DNA of 64,000 nt from Paraburkholderia aspalathi (GTDB lineage Bacteria; Pseudomonadota; Gammaproteobacteria; Burkholderiales; Burkholderiaceae): contig NZ_FPBH01000006.1 in assembly GCF_900116445.1 (NCBI RefSeq), positions 62,001 through 126,000 on the forward strand, written 5' to 3'. The notes below the pieces were generated by a model. The model was not told where the DNA came from. It made no database searches and saw only the letters and a program-made list of their open reading frames with translations. Numbering within the stretch: position 1 is the stretch's first letter; each line of letters starts with the position of its first letter. Shown here one piece after another: positions 1-9,056 of the stretch. A program made the position numbers and the translations under genes.

Positions 1-59
1 GCCGTTCTGGTGCAACTCCCCTGCTGCGAACCACTACTGCGATTTCTAATGCCCGAAAC

Positions 60-73
60 ACTAACATGTTAGT
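60..73. promoter_or_regulatory. Perfect 14-bp palindrome, possible operator
   Basis: ACTAACATGTTAGT reads the same on both strands. It lies in non-coding sequence beyond the end of the first minus-strand gene, so it probably belongs to a gene left of the window. No regulator can be assigned. The rest of positions 1-234 shows no convincing gene. Confidence 0.25.
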
Positions 74-234
74 AGTATTGCGTTCTGCATCATTCACGGT
101 CAATAGACTGTCGCCCGAATGCGGGTTTGTCCTGAAACGGGCCGCTTAGGCCGCGCTTTTGACCGCGTTTTCATCTCCGATGTTTCGCTTGTCCAACACA
201 CTTCAAGCGCCGCCAATCATCAAATGCGGGCAAT

Positions 235-267
235 AAAAAAGACGCGGCAACTGCACGCGTCTTTTTT
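235..267 (-). terminator. Rho-independent terminator of the first solute-binding gene
   Basis: AAAAAAGACGCG (235-246) pairs with CGCGTCTTTTTT (256-267) around a 9-nt loop. It lies 30 bp beyond the stop of the minus-strand gene at 297-1463. The A run on the plus strand gives a U tract on the minus transcript. Confidence 0.85.
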
Positions 268-296
268 GAGTGGGTTCCGTATCGCTTCGCCTTCGC

Positions 297-1463
297 TCAG
301 TCGCCGGACAGCTTCCACTTGCCGCCGGCGATCTCCACCATCACACGCGCCCGCTGGTCGAGACCAGCGTGGTCGTTCGCGCTCATGTTGAAGATGCCGT
401 GGGAAGCGGGCATGTCTTTCGTGTTTTCGAGTGCCGCACGTAGCGCTTCGCGGAACGCAGGCGTGCCCGGCTGACCTTTCTTCAGCGCAAGCGGGATCGC
501 GCGTTGCAACAGCAAGCCTGCATCCCAAGCGTGACCGCCGAATGTCGAGACCGAACCGGCGCCGTACGCCGCTTCATACGCATGCTTGTAGGCGAGCGCG
601 GACTTCTTCACCGGGTTCGAATCGGGCAACTGGTCAGCGACCAGCAACGGACCGGCTGGCAGATAGGTGCCTTCGCAATCCTTGCCGCACACGCGCAGGA
701 AGTCGTTATTGGCGACGCCGTGCGTCTGATAGTACTTGCCCTTGTAGCCGCGTTCCTTGAGGGTTTTCTGCGGCAATGCGGCCGGTGTGCCCGCGCCGGC
801 GACCAGCACCGCATCCGCGTTCTGCGACATGATCTTCAGCACCTGGCCCGTCACCGAAGCGTCGTTGCGCGCGAAGCGTTCGTTCGCGACGATCTTGATC
901 TTCGCGAGATCGGCCGCCTTGCCGAACTCCTTGAACCAGTTCTCGCCGTACGCATCTGCAAAGCCGATGAACGCGACCGTCTTCACACCGTGATTCGACA
1001 TATGCTGCGCGATCGCGGTGGCCATCAGAATGTCGTTTTGCGGTGTCTTGAAGACCCACGCGCGCTTCGCATCCATCGGTTCGACGATGCTCGCCGCGGC
1101 GGCCATGGAGATCATCGGTGTGGTGCTTTCGGAGGCGACGTCGATCATGGCCAGCGAGTTCGGCACGACGGTCGAGCCGATCAACGCATCCACATGATCT
1201 TCGCTGGTGAGCTTGCGTGCGTTCTTGACGGCCTGGGTTGAATCCGTGGCGTCGTCGAGCACGATGTAGTCAATCTTCTGCCCTGCCACTTCTTTAGGCA
1301 GCAGCGCGATCGTGTTCTTTTCCGGAATACCAAGCGACGCAGCCGGCCCCGTTGCCGACACCGTGACGCCGATTTTCACGTCCGCGAATGCGTGGCCACT
1401 CCATGCCGCGGATACCCCGGTGGCGACCAATGCCGCGCTCATCCAACGCAATGCCGACTTCAT
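297..1463 (-). CDS. Branched-chain amino-acid-type ABC transporter substrate-binding protein
   Basis: A 388-residue periplasmic binding protein of the Leu/Ile/Val (Peripla_BP_6) type. It opens with a signal peptide (basic start, hydrophobic stretch, cleavage near GHAFA) and then VKIGVTVSATGPAASLG, the usual first strand of this fold. It should deliver an amino acid, amide or aromatic acid to a LivHMGF permease. It is monocistronic: a terminator follows, and a separate terminator at 1684-1717 splits it from the liv operon upstream on the same strand, which has its own binding protein. A 22-bp palindrome 55 bp upstream may be its operator. The ligand cannot be read from the sequence. Confidence 0.9.
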   Translation of the reverse strand: MKSALRWMSAALVATGVSAAWSGHAFADVKIGVTVSATGPAASLGIPEKNTIALLPKEVAGQKIDYIVLDDATDSTQAVKNARKLTSEDHVDALIGSTVVPNSLAMIDVASESTTPMISMAAAASIVEPMDAKRAWVFKTPQNDILMATAIAQHMSNHGVKTVAFIGFADAYGENWFKEFGKAADLAKIKIVANERFARNDASVTGQVLKIMSQNADAVLVAGAGTPAALPQKTLKERGYKGKYYQTHGVANNDFLRVCGKDCEGTYLPAGPLLVADQLPDSNPVKKSALAYKHAYEAAYGAGSVSTFGGHAWDAGLLLQRAIPLALKKGQPGTPAFREALRAALENTKDMPASHGIFNMSANDHAGLDQRARVMVEIAGGKWKLSGD

Positions 1464-1517
1464 CCCGCTCCTCTGTCTACCCCGTTATTCATTTGAATCC
1501 AAATCCGCAGACTTGAA

Positions 1518-1539
1518 TCACCGACCGCTCGGTCGGTGA
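1518..1539. promoter_or_regulatory. TetR-type operator candidate
   Basis: TCACCGACCG (1518-1527), CT, CGGTCGGTGA (1530-1539) is a perfect 10+2+10 inverted repeat, 55 bp upstream of the solute-binding gene. Palindromes with ACCGACCG half-sites are typical of TetR-family repressors. No TetR gene lies in the window, so the regulator would act from elsewhere. The identity of the regulator is inferred, not seen. Confidence 0.5.
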
Positions 1540-1683
1540 ATGGCAAGTTTAGCGGACGAAAGCCCCGCGCTGCAAGCATTTTGCAGGGTAAGGGCAGATG
1601 AAATCGGGGGTGGCTCGGTGAATAAAAAAGGGTCACCGAATTAGCGGAGAAATTGAATGGCGAATAACGAAAAGCACAAATAA

Positions 1684-1717
1684 AAAGCGCTGTTGGATAT
1701 CAATCCAACAGCGCTTT
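1684..1717 (-). terminator. Terminator of the liv operon
   Basis: AAAGCGCTGTTGGAT (1684-1698) and ATCCAACAGCGCTTT (1703-1717) form a perfect 15-bp stem with a 4-nt loop. The A-rich plus sequence to its left gives a U tract on the minus strand. It lies 286 bp beyond the livM stop. Apart from this hairpin and the palindrome at 1518-1539, I see nothing definite in the gap 1464-2003. Confidence 0.85.
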
Positions 1718-2003
1718 CGTCTGGGCACTGAGTGCCTCATTGTCTCCTCGTTCTCCACCTGCAAAATTCGTGGTGCATCAGAACTGCATGAAGATTAAAC
1801 GAGCACCCTCCCCCTTACAACTAGCAATTACCCTAGTGGTGCACTGCGGCACAAATGTGGGGCACGTTTTGTTCCGATTTAGCGCGAGGCCGGCCTGCGC
1901 GCAACGCAAGATCCAGCCTGACCGATTTCACGAGCGCCGAATTATATCGGATGCCAAAGCAATTTGAAATTCAGCGTCCCCTCATTGCCGCCTCATTGCC
2001 GCT

Positions 2004-2978
2004 TCAGGCCCGCAATGGCCGCACTCTCGCGATGATCTCACCGACAATACCGCGCCGGAACGCCAGCACGCAGGCAATGAAAATCACGCCCGTTACGATG
2101 GTCACGGATTCACCCAGCGAGCGGAACCATTCGACGCCTGTCGACGAAGCCAGCGCCGTGCCGATATCGCCGAGCCGGTCTTCGAGCGCAACGATCAGCG
2201 CCGCGCCGAGCAGCGGCCCGAACAGCGTTCCCATGCCACCCACTAGAGTCATCAGGATCACGAGACCCGACATAGTCCAGTATGCGTCACTCAACGTCTC
2301 GAAGCCCTGCACCAGTACCTTGAGCGAGCCCGCCAGACCGGCGATCCCAGCAGACAGAATGAACGCCAGCAGTTTGAAGCGATCGGTATCGTAACCAAGC
2401 GACACGGCGCGCGGCTCGTTCTCCTTGATCGCGACCAGCACCTGCCCGAACGGCGAGTGCACGATCCGCACGATCAGCAGGAATGCCAGCACCATCACGG
2501 CCAGCACGACAAAGTACAGCGTCACGTCCGACGACAGATCCAGCAAGCCGAACAATTTGCCGCGCGGCACGCCTTGCAGGCCGTCCTCGCCGTGCGTAAA
2601 CGGCGCCTGCAGGAACACGAAGTAGACCATCTGCGCGAGCGCCAGCGTCACCATCGCAAAGTAGATGCCCTGCCGGCGAATCGCGAACAGGCCGACCACC
2701 AGCCCAAGCAACGTCGCCGTGGCGGTGCCCGCCAGCACACCGAGCTCCGGAGAGAAGCCGAGCGTCTGCATCGCATAACCGGTGACGTAACCGGCCGAGG
2801 CGAGAAACATTGCGTGACCGAACGAGAGCAGCCCCGTGTATCCAATCAGCAGATTGAAGGCCGCGGCGAACAACGCGAAGCACAGCACCTTCATGACGAA
2901 GAGCGGATAGATGCCGAGCACCGGCACCGCGAGAAGCGCGATCAGCAGCAGACCGTAGAGCACTTTTCTCTGCATCAT
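2004..2978 (-). CDS. livM: Branched-chain amino-acid-type ABC permease, LivM-like
   Basis: A 324-residue inner-membrane permease with about nine hydrophobic segments. It has the LivM hallmark near the N-terminus (FALFAAAFNLLIGYTGLLSFGH) and the EAA-like cytoplasmic loop (AIKENEPRAVSLGYD) where the ATPase docks. It would form a heterodimeric channel with the LivH-like protein. Its ATG overlaps the livH stop codon by four bases (ATGA, 2975-2978), so the two are translationally coupled. It is the last gene of livG-F-J-H-M. A second ATG directly follows the first, so the start could be one codon later. Confidence 0.92.
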   Translation of the reverse strand: MMQRKVLYGLLLIALLAVPVLGIYPLFVMKVLCFALFAAAFNLLIGYTGLLSFGHAMFLASAGYVTGYAMQTLGFSPELGVLAGTATATLLGLVVGLFAIRRQGIYFAMVTLALAQMVYFVFLQAPFTHGEDGLQGVPRGKLFGLLDLSSDVTLYFVVLAVMVLAFLLIVRIVHSPFGQVLVAIKENEPRAVSLGYDTDRFKLLAFILSAGIAGLAGSLKVLVQGFETLSDAYWTMSGLVILMTLVGGMGTLFGPLLGAALIVALEDRLGDIGTALASSTGVEWFRSLGESVTIVTGVIFIACVLAFRRGIVGEIIARVRPLRA

Positions 2979-3859
2979 TTTTCCTTGCCGAAGAGACCCG
3001 CCGGGCGCACCAGCAACACGAGCGCCATGATCACGAAGACGACGGTTGCCGACGCTTCCGGGTAAAACACACGCGTCAGCCCTTCGATCACGCCAAGCAG
3101 CAGGCCGGTCAGGATCGAGCCCATGATCGAACCCATGCCGCCGATCACGACCACCGCGAACACGGTGATGATCATCGGCTGGCCCATCAACGGCGAGACC
3201 TGAATCACCGGCGCGGCAAGCACGCCGGCGAACGCGGCCAGCGCGACGCCGAAGCCATAGGTGAGCGTGATCATCAACGGCACGTTGACACCGAACGCCT
3301 CGACCAGTTTCGGATTCTCGGTGCCCGCGCGCAGATAGGCGCCGAGGCGCGTCTTCTCAATCACGAACCACGTGGCGAAGCAGACCACGAGCGACGCCAC
3401 CACTACCCACGCGCGATAGTTCGGCAGGAACATGAAGCCGAGATCGGTCGCACCGGAAAGCGCCGACGGCACGTCGTACGGCTGGCCGGACGAACCGTAG
3501 ATCGAGCGGAACACGCCTTCGACAACCAGCGTGAGTCCGAAAGTGAGCAGAAGCCCATAGAGGTGATCAAGCTTGTACAGCCAGCGCAGCATCGAGCGTT
3601 CGATCACGATGCCGAACACGCCGACGATCAGCGGCGCGAGCACCAGCATCACCCAGTACGGCAGGCCGAAATACGACAGGCCCATCCACGCGAGCATCGC
3701 GCCGAGCATGAACAACGCGCCGTGCGCGAAATTGATCACGTTGAGCAAGCCGAAGATCACCGCCAGACCCAGGCTGAGAATCGCATAGAACGAGCCGTTC
3801 ACGAGCCCCAGCAGCAACTGGCTCAGCATCGCCGGTAGCGGAACGCCAAAGATTTCCAT
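2975..3859 (-). CDS. livH: Branched-chain amino-acid-type ABC permease, LivH-like
   Basis: A 294-residue integral membrane protein with the LivH signature early on (GLVNGSFYAILSLGLAVIFG, then NFAHGALFMLGA) and a C-terminal loop followed by two hydrophobic helices (GGMGSIMGSILTGLLLGV). It pairs with LivM as the translocation pore. The length is normal for the family. It follows the binding protein in the operon after a 196-bp spacer and is coupled to livM by a 4-bp overlap. Confidence 0.92.
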   Translation of the reverse strand: MEIFGVPLPAMLSQLLLGLVNGSFYAILSLGLAVIFGLLNVINFAHGALFMLGAMLAWMGLSYFGLPYWVMLVLAPLIVGVFGIVIERSMLRWLYKLDHLYGLLLTFGLTLVVEGVFRSIYGSSGQPYDVPSALSGATDLGFMFLPNYRAWVVVASLVVCFATWFVIEKTRLGAYLRAGTENPKLVEAFGVNVPLMITLTYGFGVALAAFAGVLAAPVIQVSPLMGQPMIITVFAVVVIGGMGSIMGSILTGLLLGVIEGLTRVFYPEASATVVFVIMALVLLVRPAGLFGKEK

Positions 3860-4055
3860 TGAAGCCTTAATCCCTTAAGCCAACGTCAGGGTGAGATCGG
3901 TTACGTATGATCCCGCCGGCGCGCGGCCGGCGAGCCATCCGCTCGATCGCGCGCGGCACATGAAGCAGCTGACCATCAGTCTGTGTACCAAAACGGCGCT
4001 ATGTATTTCCCGCCAGAAAAGGCTGACAGACGGTCAACTGGTTATCAACCTACGC

Positions 4056-5270
4056 TTATTTCCACATCGCGCAGCGCGTTTCAGCCTTGGTCGTGAACGC
4101 CTGTTCGCCGGGAATCGTCGCAGTGATCTTGTAGTAGTCCCACGGCTCTTTGGATTCGGCCGGCGTCTTCACCTGCATCAGGTACATATCGTGGATCATG
4201 CTGCCGTCCTGACGGATGTAGCCCTTCGCGTAGAAGTCGTCGATCTTGGCCTTCTTCAGTTGCGCCATCACCTTGTCGGAGTCGGTCGAGCCGACCGTCT
4301 GCACGGCCTTCAGGTAGGTCATGGTTGCGGAGTAGTCGGCAGCCTGCAGGCTCGACGGCATCTTCTTCATCTTGTCGAAGTAGCGCCGCGCCCACGCGCG
4401 CGTAGTGGCGTCCTTGTTCCAGTACCAGCTGTCCGTCAGCACCAGGCCCTGGGTCGTTTCCAGACCCAGACTGTGGACGTCGTCGATAAACATCAGCAGT
4501 GCGGCCAGCTTCATCGTCTTCGTGATGCCGAATTCCTTGGCGGCCTTGATCGAGTTGATCGTGTCGCCGCCCGCGTTGGCGAGGCCGAGGATCTGCGCCT
4601 TCGACGCTTGCGCCTGCAACAGGAAAGACGAGAAATCCGATGCCGAAAGCGGATGACGCACAGCGCCCAGCACCTGGCCGCCGTTGGCCTTCACCACGTC
4701 CGACGTATTCTTTTCGAGCGCCTTGCCGAACGCGTAGTCAGCCGTCAGGAAGTACCACGTCTTGCCACCCTGCTTCGTCACCGCCGAGCCCGTGCCCTTG
4801 GCGAGCGCCGTCGTGTCGTACGCGTAGTGGATCGTGTACGGTGTGCATTGCTCGTTGGTCAGGGTGTCGGCGCCCGCGCCGATGCTGATATAAACCTTGT
4901 GCTTCTCACCGGCCACCGTGTTCATCGACAGCCCGGTTGCCGAATTCGTGCCGCCGATCAGCAGATCGACGCCATCCCGATCGAACCATTCGCGCGCCCG
5001 CGACGCCGCGATGTCGGCCTTGTTCTGGTGATCGGCATAGACCACCGAGATCGGCTTGCCATTGACCTTGCCGCCGAAGTCGGCCACGGCCATGCGGATC
5101 GCTTCGAGACCGCCCTGGCCATCAATATCCGCATACAGACCCGACATGTCGGTGATGAAGCCGATCTTCACGGCATCGTCAGCGGCCTGCGCGCTGCCCA
5201 TCGTCAACGCGGCGCCGGCGGCAACCGCGAAACAGAGTGTGGCAAGCCGCGCGAGTGGGTTCTTTTTCAT
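4056..5270 (-). CDS. ABC transporter substrate-binding protein of the liv operon
   Basis: A 404-residue periplasmic binding protein with a clear signal peptide (MKKNPLARLATLCFAVAAG, cleavage after AQA), then VKIGFITDMSGLYADIDG, the start of the Peripla_BP_6 fold. A strong AGGAGA ribosome site precedes the ATG. It sits between the ATPase genes and the permease genes. The downstream spacer holds a GC hairpin (GCCGGC 3915-3920, GCCGGC 3926-3931), which may protect the 3' end of the binding-protein mRNA and so give extra expression; that is inference. The ligand is unknown. Homologues with LivFGHM handle branched-chain or aromatic amino acids, amides or aromatic acids. Confidence 0.9.
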   Translation of the reverse strand: MKKNPLARLATLCFAVAAGAALTMGSAQAADDAVKIGFITDMSGLYADIDGQGGLEAIRMAVADFGGKVNGKPISVVYADHQNKADIAASRAREWFDRDGVDLLIGGTNSATGLSMNTVAGEKHKVYISIGAGADTLTNEQCTPYTIHYAYDTTALAKGTGSAVTKQGGKTWYFLTADYAFGKALEKNTSDVVKANGGQVLGAVRHPLSASDFSSFLLQAQASKAQILGLANAGGDTINSIKAAKEFGITKTMKLAALLMFIDDVHSLGLETTQGLVLTDSWYWNKDATTRAWARRYFDKMKKMPSSLQAADYSATMTYLKAVQTVGSTDSDKVMAQLKKAKIDDFYAKGYIRQDGSMIHDMYLMQVKTPAESKEPWDYYKITATIPGEQAFTTKAETRCAMWK

Positions 5271-5336
5271 TCCTGTCTCCTGGTTTCTTCGCTTGTGGTT
5301 ATCAGAGGCAATCGGACGTTTCTCGTTACTTCCTGT

Positions 5337-6095
5337 CTATACGCCCAGTAAGTCGTGCAGCACCGGCATCTTGCTTTCGAGCTCGCCGGCCTCGAAGTGT
5401 TCGACGATCGCACCATGCTCCATCACATAGAAGCGATCGGCGAGTGGCGCGGCAAAGCGGAAATTCTGTTCGACCATCACAACCGTGTAGCCGCGCGCCT
5501 TGAGCGTCATGATCATGCGGGCCAGCGCCTGCACGATGACTGGCGCCAGGCCCTCCGAGATTTCGTCGAGCAGCAGCAAACTCGCGCCGGTGCGCAGAAT
5601 GCGTGCGACCGCCAGCATCTGCTGCTCACCACCCGAGAGCCGCGTGCCCTGGCTCATGCGGCGTTCCTGCAGATTCGGGAACATCGAATAGATTTCTTCG
5701 AGCGACATCATGTGTGCCTTGTCGCCGACGGGCGGCGGCAACAGCAGGTTTTCCTCACACGAGAGGCTCGAAAAAATCCCACGCTCTTCCGGGCAGTAAC
5801 CGATGCCGCAGTGAGCGATACGATGTGTGGGCAGATTGATGGTTTCGCGGCCGCTAATGCGGATCGAGCCGGTGCGCCGGCCGGTCAGCCCCATGATCGC
5901 GCGCAGTGTGGTGGTGCGCCCCGCGCCGTTACGGCCCAGCAGCGTGACGACTTCGCCACGGTTCACCGTCAGATCGACGCCATGCAGGATATGGGACTCC
6001 CCGTACCATGCCTGCAAACCCGTGATCTCCAGCGCGGGGGCACCGCCAGCCGTGTCGCTCACCTCGAGACTTTCGCGCTCGGCAATCGTATTCAT
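5337..6095 (-). CDS. livF: ABC transporter ATP-binding protein, LivF-like, with Arg in Walker A
   Basis: A 252-residue cytoplasmic ATPase of the LivF class with LSGGEQQ signature, Walker B LLLLDEIS and switch His region. Walker A reads GRNGAGRTTT: residue 60 is Arg (CGC on the coding strand, plus 5916-5918) where nearly all ABC ATPases have Lys. The rest of the protein is intact and the frame is clean, so this is not obvious decay. It would pair with LivG to drive transport. Its ATG overlaps the livG stop by four bases. Confidence 0.92.
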   Translation of the reverse strand: MNTIAERESLEVSDTAGGAPALEITGLQAWYGESHILHGVDLTVNRGEVVTLLGRNGAGRTTTLRAIMGLTGRRTGSIRISGRETINLPTHRIAHCGIGYCPEERGIFSSLSCEENLLLPPPVGDKAHMMSLEEIYSMFPNLQERRMSQGTRLSGGEQQMLAVARILRTGASLLLLDEISEGLAPVIVQALARMIMTLKARGYTVVMVEQNFRFAAPLADRFYVMEHGAIVEHFEAGELESKMPVLHDLLGV

Positions 6096-6871
6096 GCGTG
6101 GGCTCCGGCGAGCGCCGCGTCGGCGCTGCCCATATAGGCTTGCATCACGAGCGGATTCTTCGACACTTCGGCATAGCTGCCTTCCGCGAGCACCTCGCCT
6201 CGTTGCAGCACGGTGATGGTGTCGGAGATGCCGGCGATCACGTTCATGTTGTGCTCGACCATCAGGATCGTGCGGCCGCTCGATACCTTCTTGATCAAGG
6301 CCGTGACGCGATCGACGTCTTCATGGCCCATGCCTTGTGTTGGTTCGTCGAGCAGCATCAACTCGGGCTCCATCGCGAGCGTGGTGGCGATTTCGAGCGC
6401 GCGCTTGCGGCCGTAGGACAGTTCTACCGTGAGCACGTCGGCGAAATCGGTCAATCCGACCTGGGTGAGCAAGTCCATGGCCCGATCGTCGAGCTGACGC
6501 AGCGTGCGTTCGCTCTTCCAGAAATGAAATGCCGTGCCGAGCACACGCTGCAAACCGATGCGCACATTCTGCAATGCTGTCAGATGCGGAAATACAGCAG
6601 AAATTTGAAACGAGCGGATGATGCCGCGCCGGGCGATTTGCGCCGGGCGTTCACTGGTGATGTCGATTCCGTTGAAGACGATCTGGCCCGCGGTCGGTTC
6701 AAGGAATTTGGTGAGCAGATTGAAGCAGGTGGTCTTGCCTGCCCCATTAGGGCCGATCAGCGCATGGATCGAGCCACGGCGCACGCGCAGGTTCACCCCG
6801 TTCACGGCGATGAAGCCTTTGAACTCGCGGGTGAGGCCGCGCGTTTCGAGAATCGTATCGCCGAGAATCAT
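6092..6871 (-). CDS. livG: ABC transporter ATP-binding protein, LivG-like
   Basis: A 259-residue ATPase with canonical Walker A (GPNGAGKTT), an ABC signature in the LSYGRKR form usual for LivG, and Walker B LMLLDEPTQG. I chose the ATG at 6871 because AAGGGAAC lies just upstream; an in-frame ATG at 6883 has no ribosome site. It is the first gene of the five-gene liv operon. Unlike LivF it keeps the Walker A Lys, so the LivG/LivF pair may hydrolyse ATP asymmetrically. Confidence 0.92.
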   Translation of the reverse strand: MILGDTILETRGLTREFKGFIAVNGVNLRVRRGSIHALIGPNGAGKTTCFNLLTKFLEPTAGQIVFNGIDITSERPAQIARRGIIRSFQISAVFPHLTALQNVRIGLQRVLGTAFHFWKSERTLRQLDDRAMDLLTQVGLTDFADVLTVELSYGRKRALEIATTLAMEPELMLLDEPTQGMGHEDVDRVTALIKKVSSGRTILMVEHNMNVIAGISDTITVLQRGEVLAEGSYAEVSKNPLVMQAYMGSADAALAGAHA

Positions 6872-6883
6872 GTTCCCTTCCAT

Positions 6884-7279
6884 ACGGAGTAAGGCGAAGC
6901 ATTACGATCTTCCGCGCGAACGGCTGCGCGACTTTTATGTGTGACGGCGGCACCCCGTGCCGCTCGTTGGCGTACTGCACCAATCCGGACGGTAATCCAT
7001 GGGCGGCACGCAGCATGGCTGCCATTGTCGCGCCAATGATGCAGCGCATTCATTGGGATTTGCACTTAGTGGATGACGACTGTTTGAAGCGGGCCCGAGG
7101 CGTGCTCAAGCGGCACGCCACCCTTGCTCGGGGCGCCTGAAGGATGCGCACGCGATGCGTCAACCTTGCTCGGCAGGCGCCAGGGGGATCCGCGAGCGCT
7201 GCTTCCATCACGCTCGAGGCATGCCAGGCAAAGTCCGAGGCACGCACCGCGGCTTCGGCTCCCACAGTCACGCCGAGTG
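6884..7279. other. Intergenic region upstream of the liv operon
   Basis: About 400 bp between livG and the GMC oxidoreductase, both on the minus strand. It must hold the liv promoter, but no consensus -35/-10 pair stands out. The short ORFs here lack ribosome sites and homology that I recognise. Confidence 0.5.
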
Positions 7280-8995
7280 TCACACGGCTGACATGGACGG
7301 CGCACCGCTAGTCTGAACCAGGACATTGCCGCCCGAGCGTGCGCGACGGTCTTCGCGGATCATGTCGCTGGCGCGCTCGGCGATCATCAGTGTCGGCGAG
7401 TTGGTGTTGCCCGAGGTGATGGACGGCATGATTGATGCGTCGACCACCCGTAAACCGTCAACCCCGATAACTCGTAGGCGATTGTCGACGACCGCGGCGG
7501 GATCGTCGGCGGTGCCCATCCGGCAAGTGCCGACCGGATGAAAGATGGTGGTACCGACCGCGCCCGCGGCCTGCTGAAGTTCTTCTTCGGTCTGATACTG
7601 GATACCGGGCAGAATCTCTTGCGGCCGATAGGGCGCGAGCGCAGGCGCCGCGGCAATGCGGCGCGTCAGACGCAATGCGTTGGCAGCGACGTGCCGGTCG
7701 TAATCGGTGGACAGATAGTTGGGCGCGATCAACGGCGGCGCCGACGCATCGGATGATCCGATGTGAATACTGCCACGCGAGGTTGGCCGCAACTGACACA
7801 CCGACGCGGTAAATGCATTGAAGCGATGCAACGGTTCGCCGAAGCGATCGAGTGAGAGCGGCTGCACGTGATACTCGAGATCGGGACGCGTGAGCGAGCG
7901 GTCATTCGGATCGGACTTGGCGAACGCGCCGAGTTGCGATGGTGACATCGACATGGGGCCGCTTTGAAAGAACGCGTACTGCATGCCGATCATCAGCTTG
8001 CCCCACCAATGCGCGGAAGCGGTATTGAGCGTACGCACGCCGTCGACTTTATAGGCCATGCGCAACTGCAGATGGTCCTGCAGATTTTCGCCGACGCCGC
8101 ACAGATCCTTCACAACCTCGATACCGAGATTCTGGAGGCGCGCACCATTACCGATACCGGAGAGTTCGAGCAATTGCGGCGAGTTGACCGCACCGGAACT
8201 GAGGATCACTTCGCAACGGGCTTTGGCGAGATAGTCCGTGTTGTCGCCGCGATATTCGACGCCTGTGCAGCGACGTCCCTCGAACACGACGCGCTGTGTA
8301 TGGGCACCGGTGATAACGGTGAGATTGGGTCGCCTAAGCGCCGGACGCAGAAAGGCTTTCGACGCGTTCCAACGGATGCCGCGTTTCTGATTGACGTCGA
8401 AGTAACCGACACCGGTGTTGTCACCGCGATTGAAGTCATCGGTAGCGGGTATGCCGGTTTGTTGTGCGGCTTGTGAAAACTCTTCGAGGATCTTCCATTT
8501 CAGGCGTTGTTTTTCGACGCGCCATGGGCCGCCTGCTCCATGCGATTCGGACGCGCCGGCGTGGTGATCTTCGCTGCGTTTGAAGATGGGGAGGACAGAG
8601 TTCCAGGACCAGGAGGCGTCATTGGTGACGCGAGCCCATTCATCGTAGTCCTCGCGTTGGCCGCGCATGTAGATCATGCCGTTGATGGAGGAGCTGCCGC
8701 CTAGTACTCTGCCCCGCGGGTATGAGAGCGAGCGGCCGTTCAGGCCGGGTTCTGACTGGGTTTTGTAGAGCCAATCTGTGCGGGGATTGCCAATGCAGTA
8801 GAGGTAGCCTACCGGCACGTGGATCCAGTGGTAGTCGTCTTTGCCGCCGGCTTCTAGCAGGAGGACCTGCACCTCTGGATCTTCCGATAGGCGGTTGGCG
8901 AGGACGCAACCTGCTGTGCCGGCGCCGACTATGATGTAGTCGAATTCGCCTTCCAGGCGGCGGGTTTTTGTTTGTGTGTTTTCTGGGGTGTTCAT
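7280..8995 (-). CDS. GMC-family FAD-dependent oxidoreductase (choline/alcohol dehydrogenase-like)
   Basis: A 571-residue flavoprotein. It has the ADP-binding motif (GAGTAGC) near residue 22, GMC signature 1 (PRGRVLGGSSSINGM), signature 2 (SGAVNSPQLLELSGIG) and the C-terminal catalytic region HPVGTCRMG. Family members oxidise choline or other primary alcohols to aldehydes. No betaine-pathway neighbours (betB, betI) are present, so a general alcohol dehydrogenase is as likely as BetA. An AGGAGA site precedes the ATG. The first 15 codons are rich in A and C (many Thr, Lys, Asn, Gln) unlike the rest of the gene, matching the biased flank of the adjacent repeat. Confidence 0.88.
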   Translation of the reverse strand: MNTPENTQTKTRRLEGEFDYIIVGAGTAGCVLANRLSEDPEVQVLLLEAGGKDDYHWIHVPVGYLYCIGNPRTDWLYKTQSEPGLNGRSLSYPRGRVLGGSSSINGMIYMRGQREDYDEWARVTNDASWSWNSVLPIFKRSEDHHAGASESHGAGGPWRVEKQRLKWKILEEFSQAAQQTGIPATDDFNRGDNTGVGYFDVNQKRGIRWNASKAFLRPALRRPNLTVITGAHTQRVVFEGRRCTGVEYRGDNTDYLAKARCEVILSSGAVNSPQLLELSGIGNGARLQNLGIEVVKDLCGVGENLQDHLQLRMAYKVDGVRTLNTASAHWWGKLMIGMQYAFFQSGPMSMSPSQLGAFAKSDPNDRSLTRPDLEYHVQPLSLDRFGEPLHRFNAFTASVCQLRPTSRGSIHIGSSDASAPPLIAPNYLSTDYDRHVAANALRLTRRIAAAPALAPYRPQEILPGIQYQTEEELQQAAGAVGTTIFHPVGTCRMGTADDPAAVVDNRLRVIGVDGLRVVDASIMPSITSGNTNSPTLMIAERASDMIREDRRARSGGNVLVQTSGAPSMSAV

Positions 8996-9056
8996 CGTTT
9001 TGTCTCCTAAGCTTTTTTGCTTTCGCGGCGCTTATTGTCTGTGTTCTTACGGCGTT

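Noticed and set aside
3891..5351. 486-codon plus-strand ORF opposite the liv binding protein
   Set aside because: High GC leaves the antisense frames open. The product is Arg/His-rich with no domain, and the minus-strand gene has a signal peptide, ribosome site and operon context.
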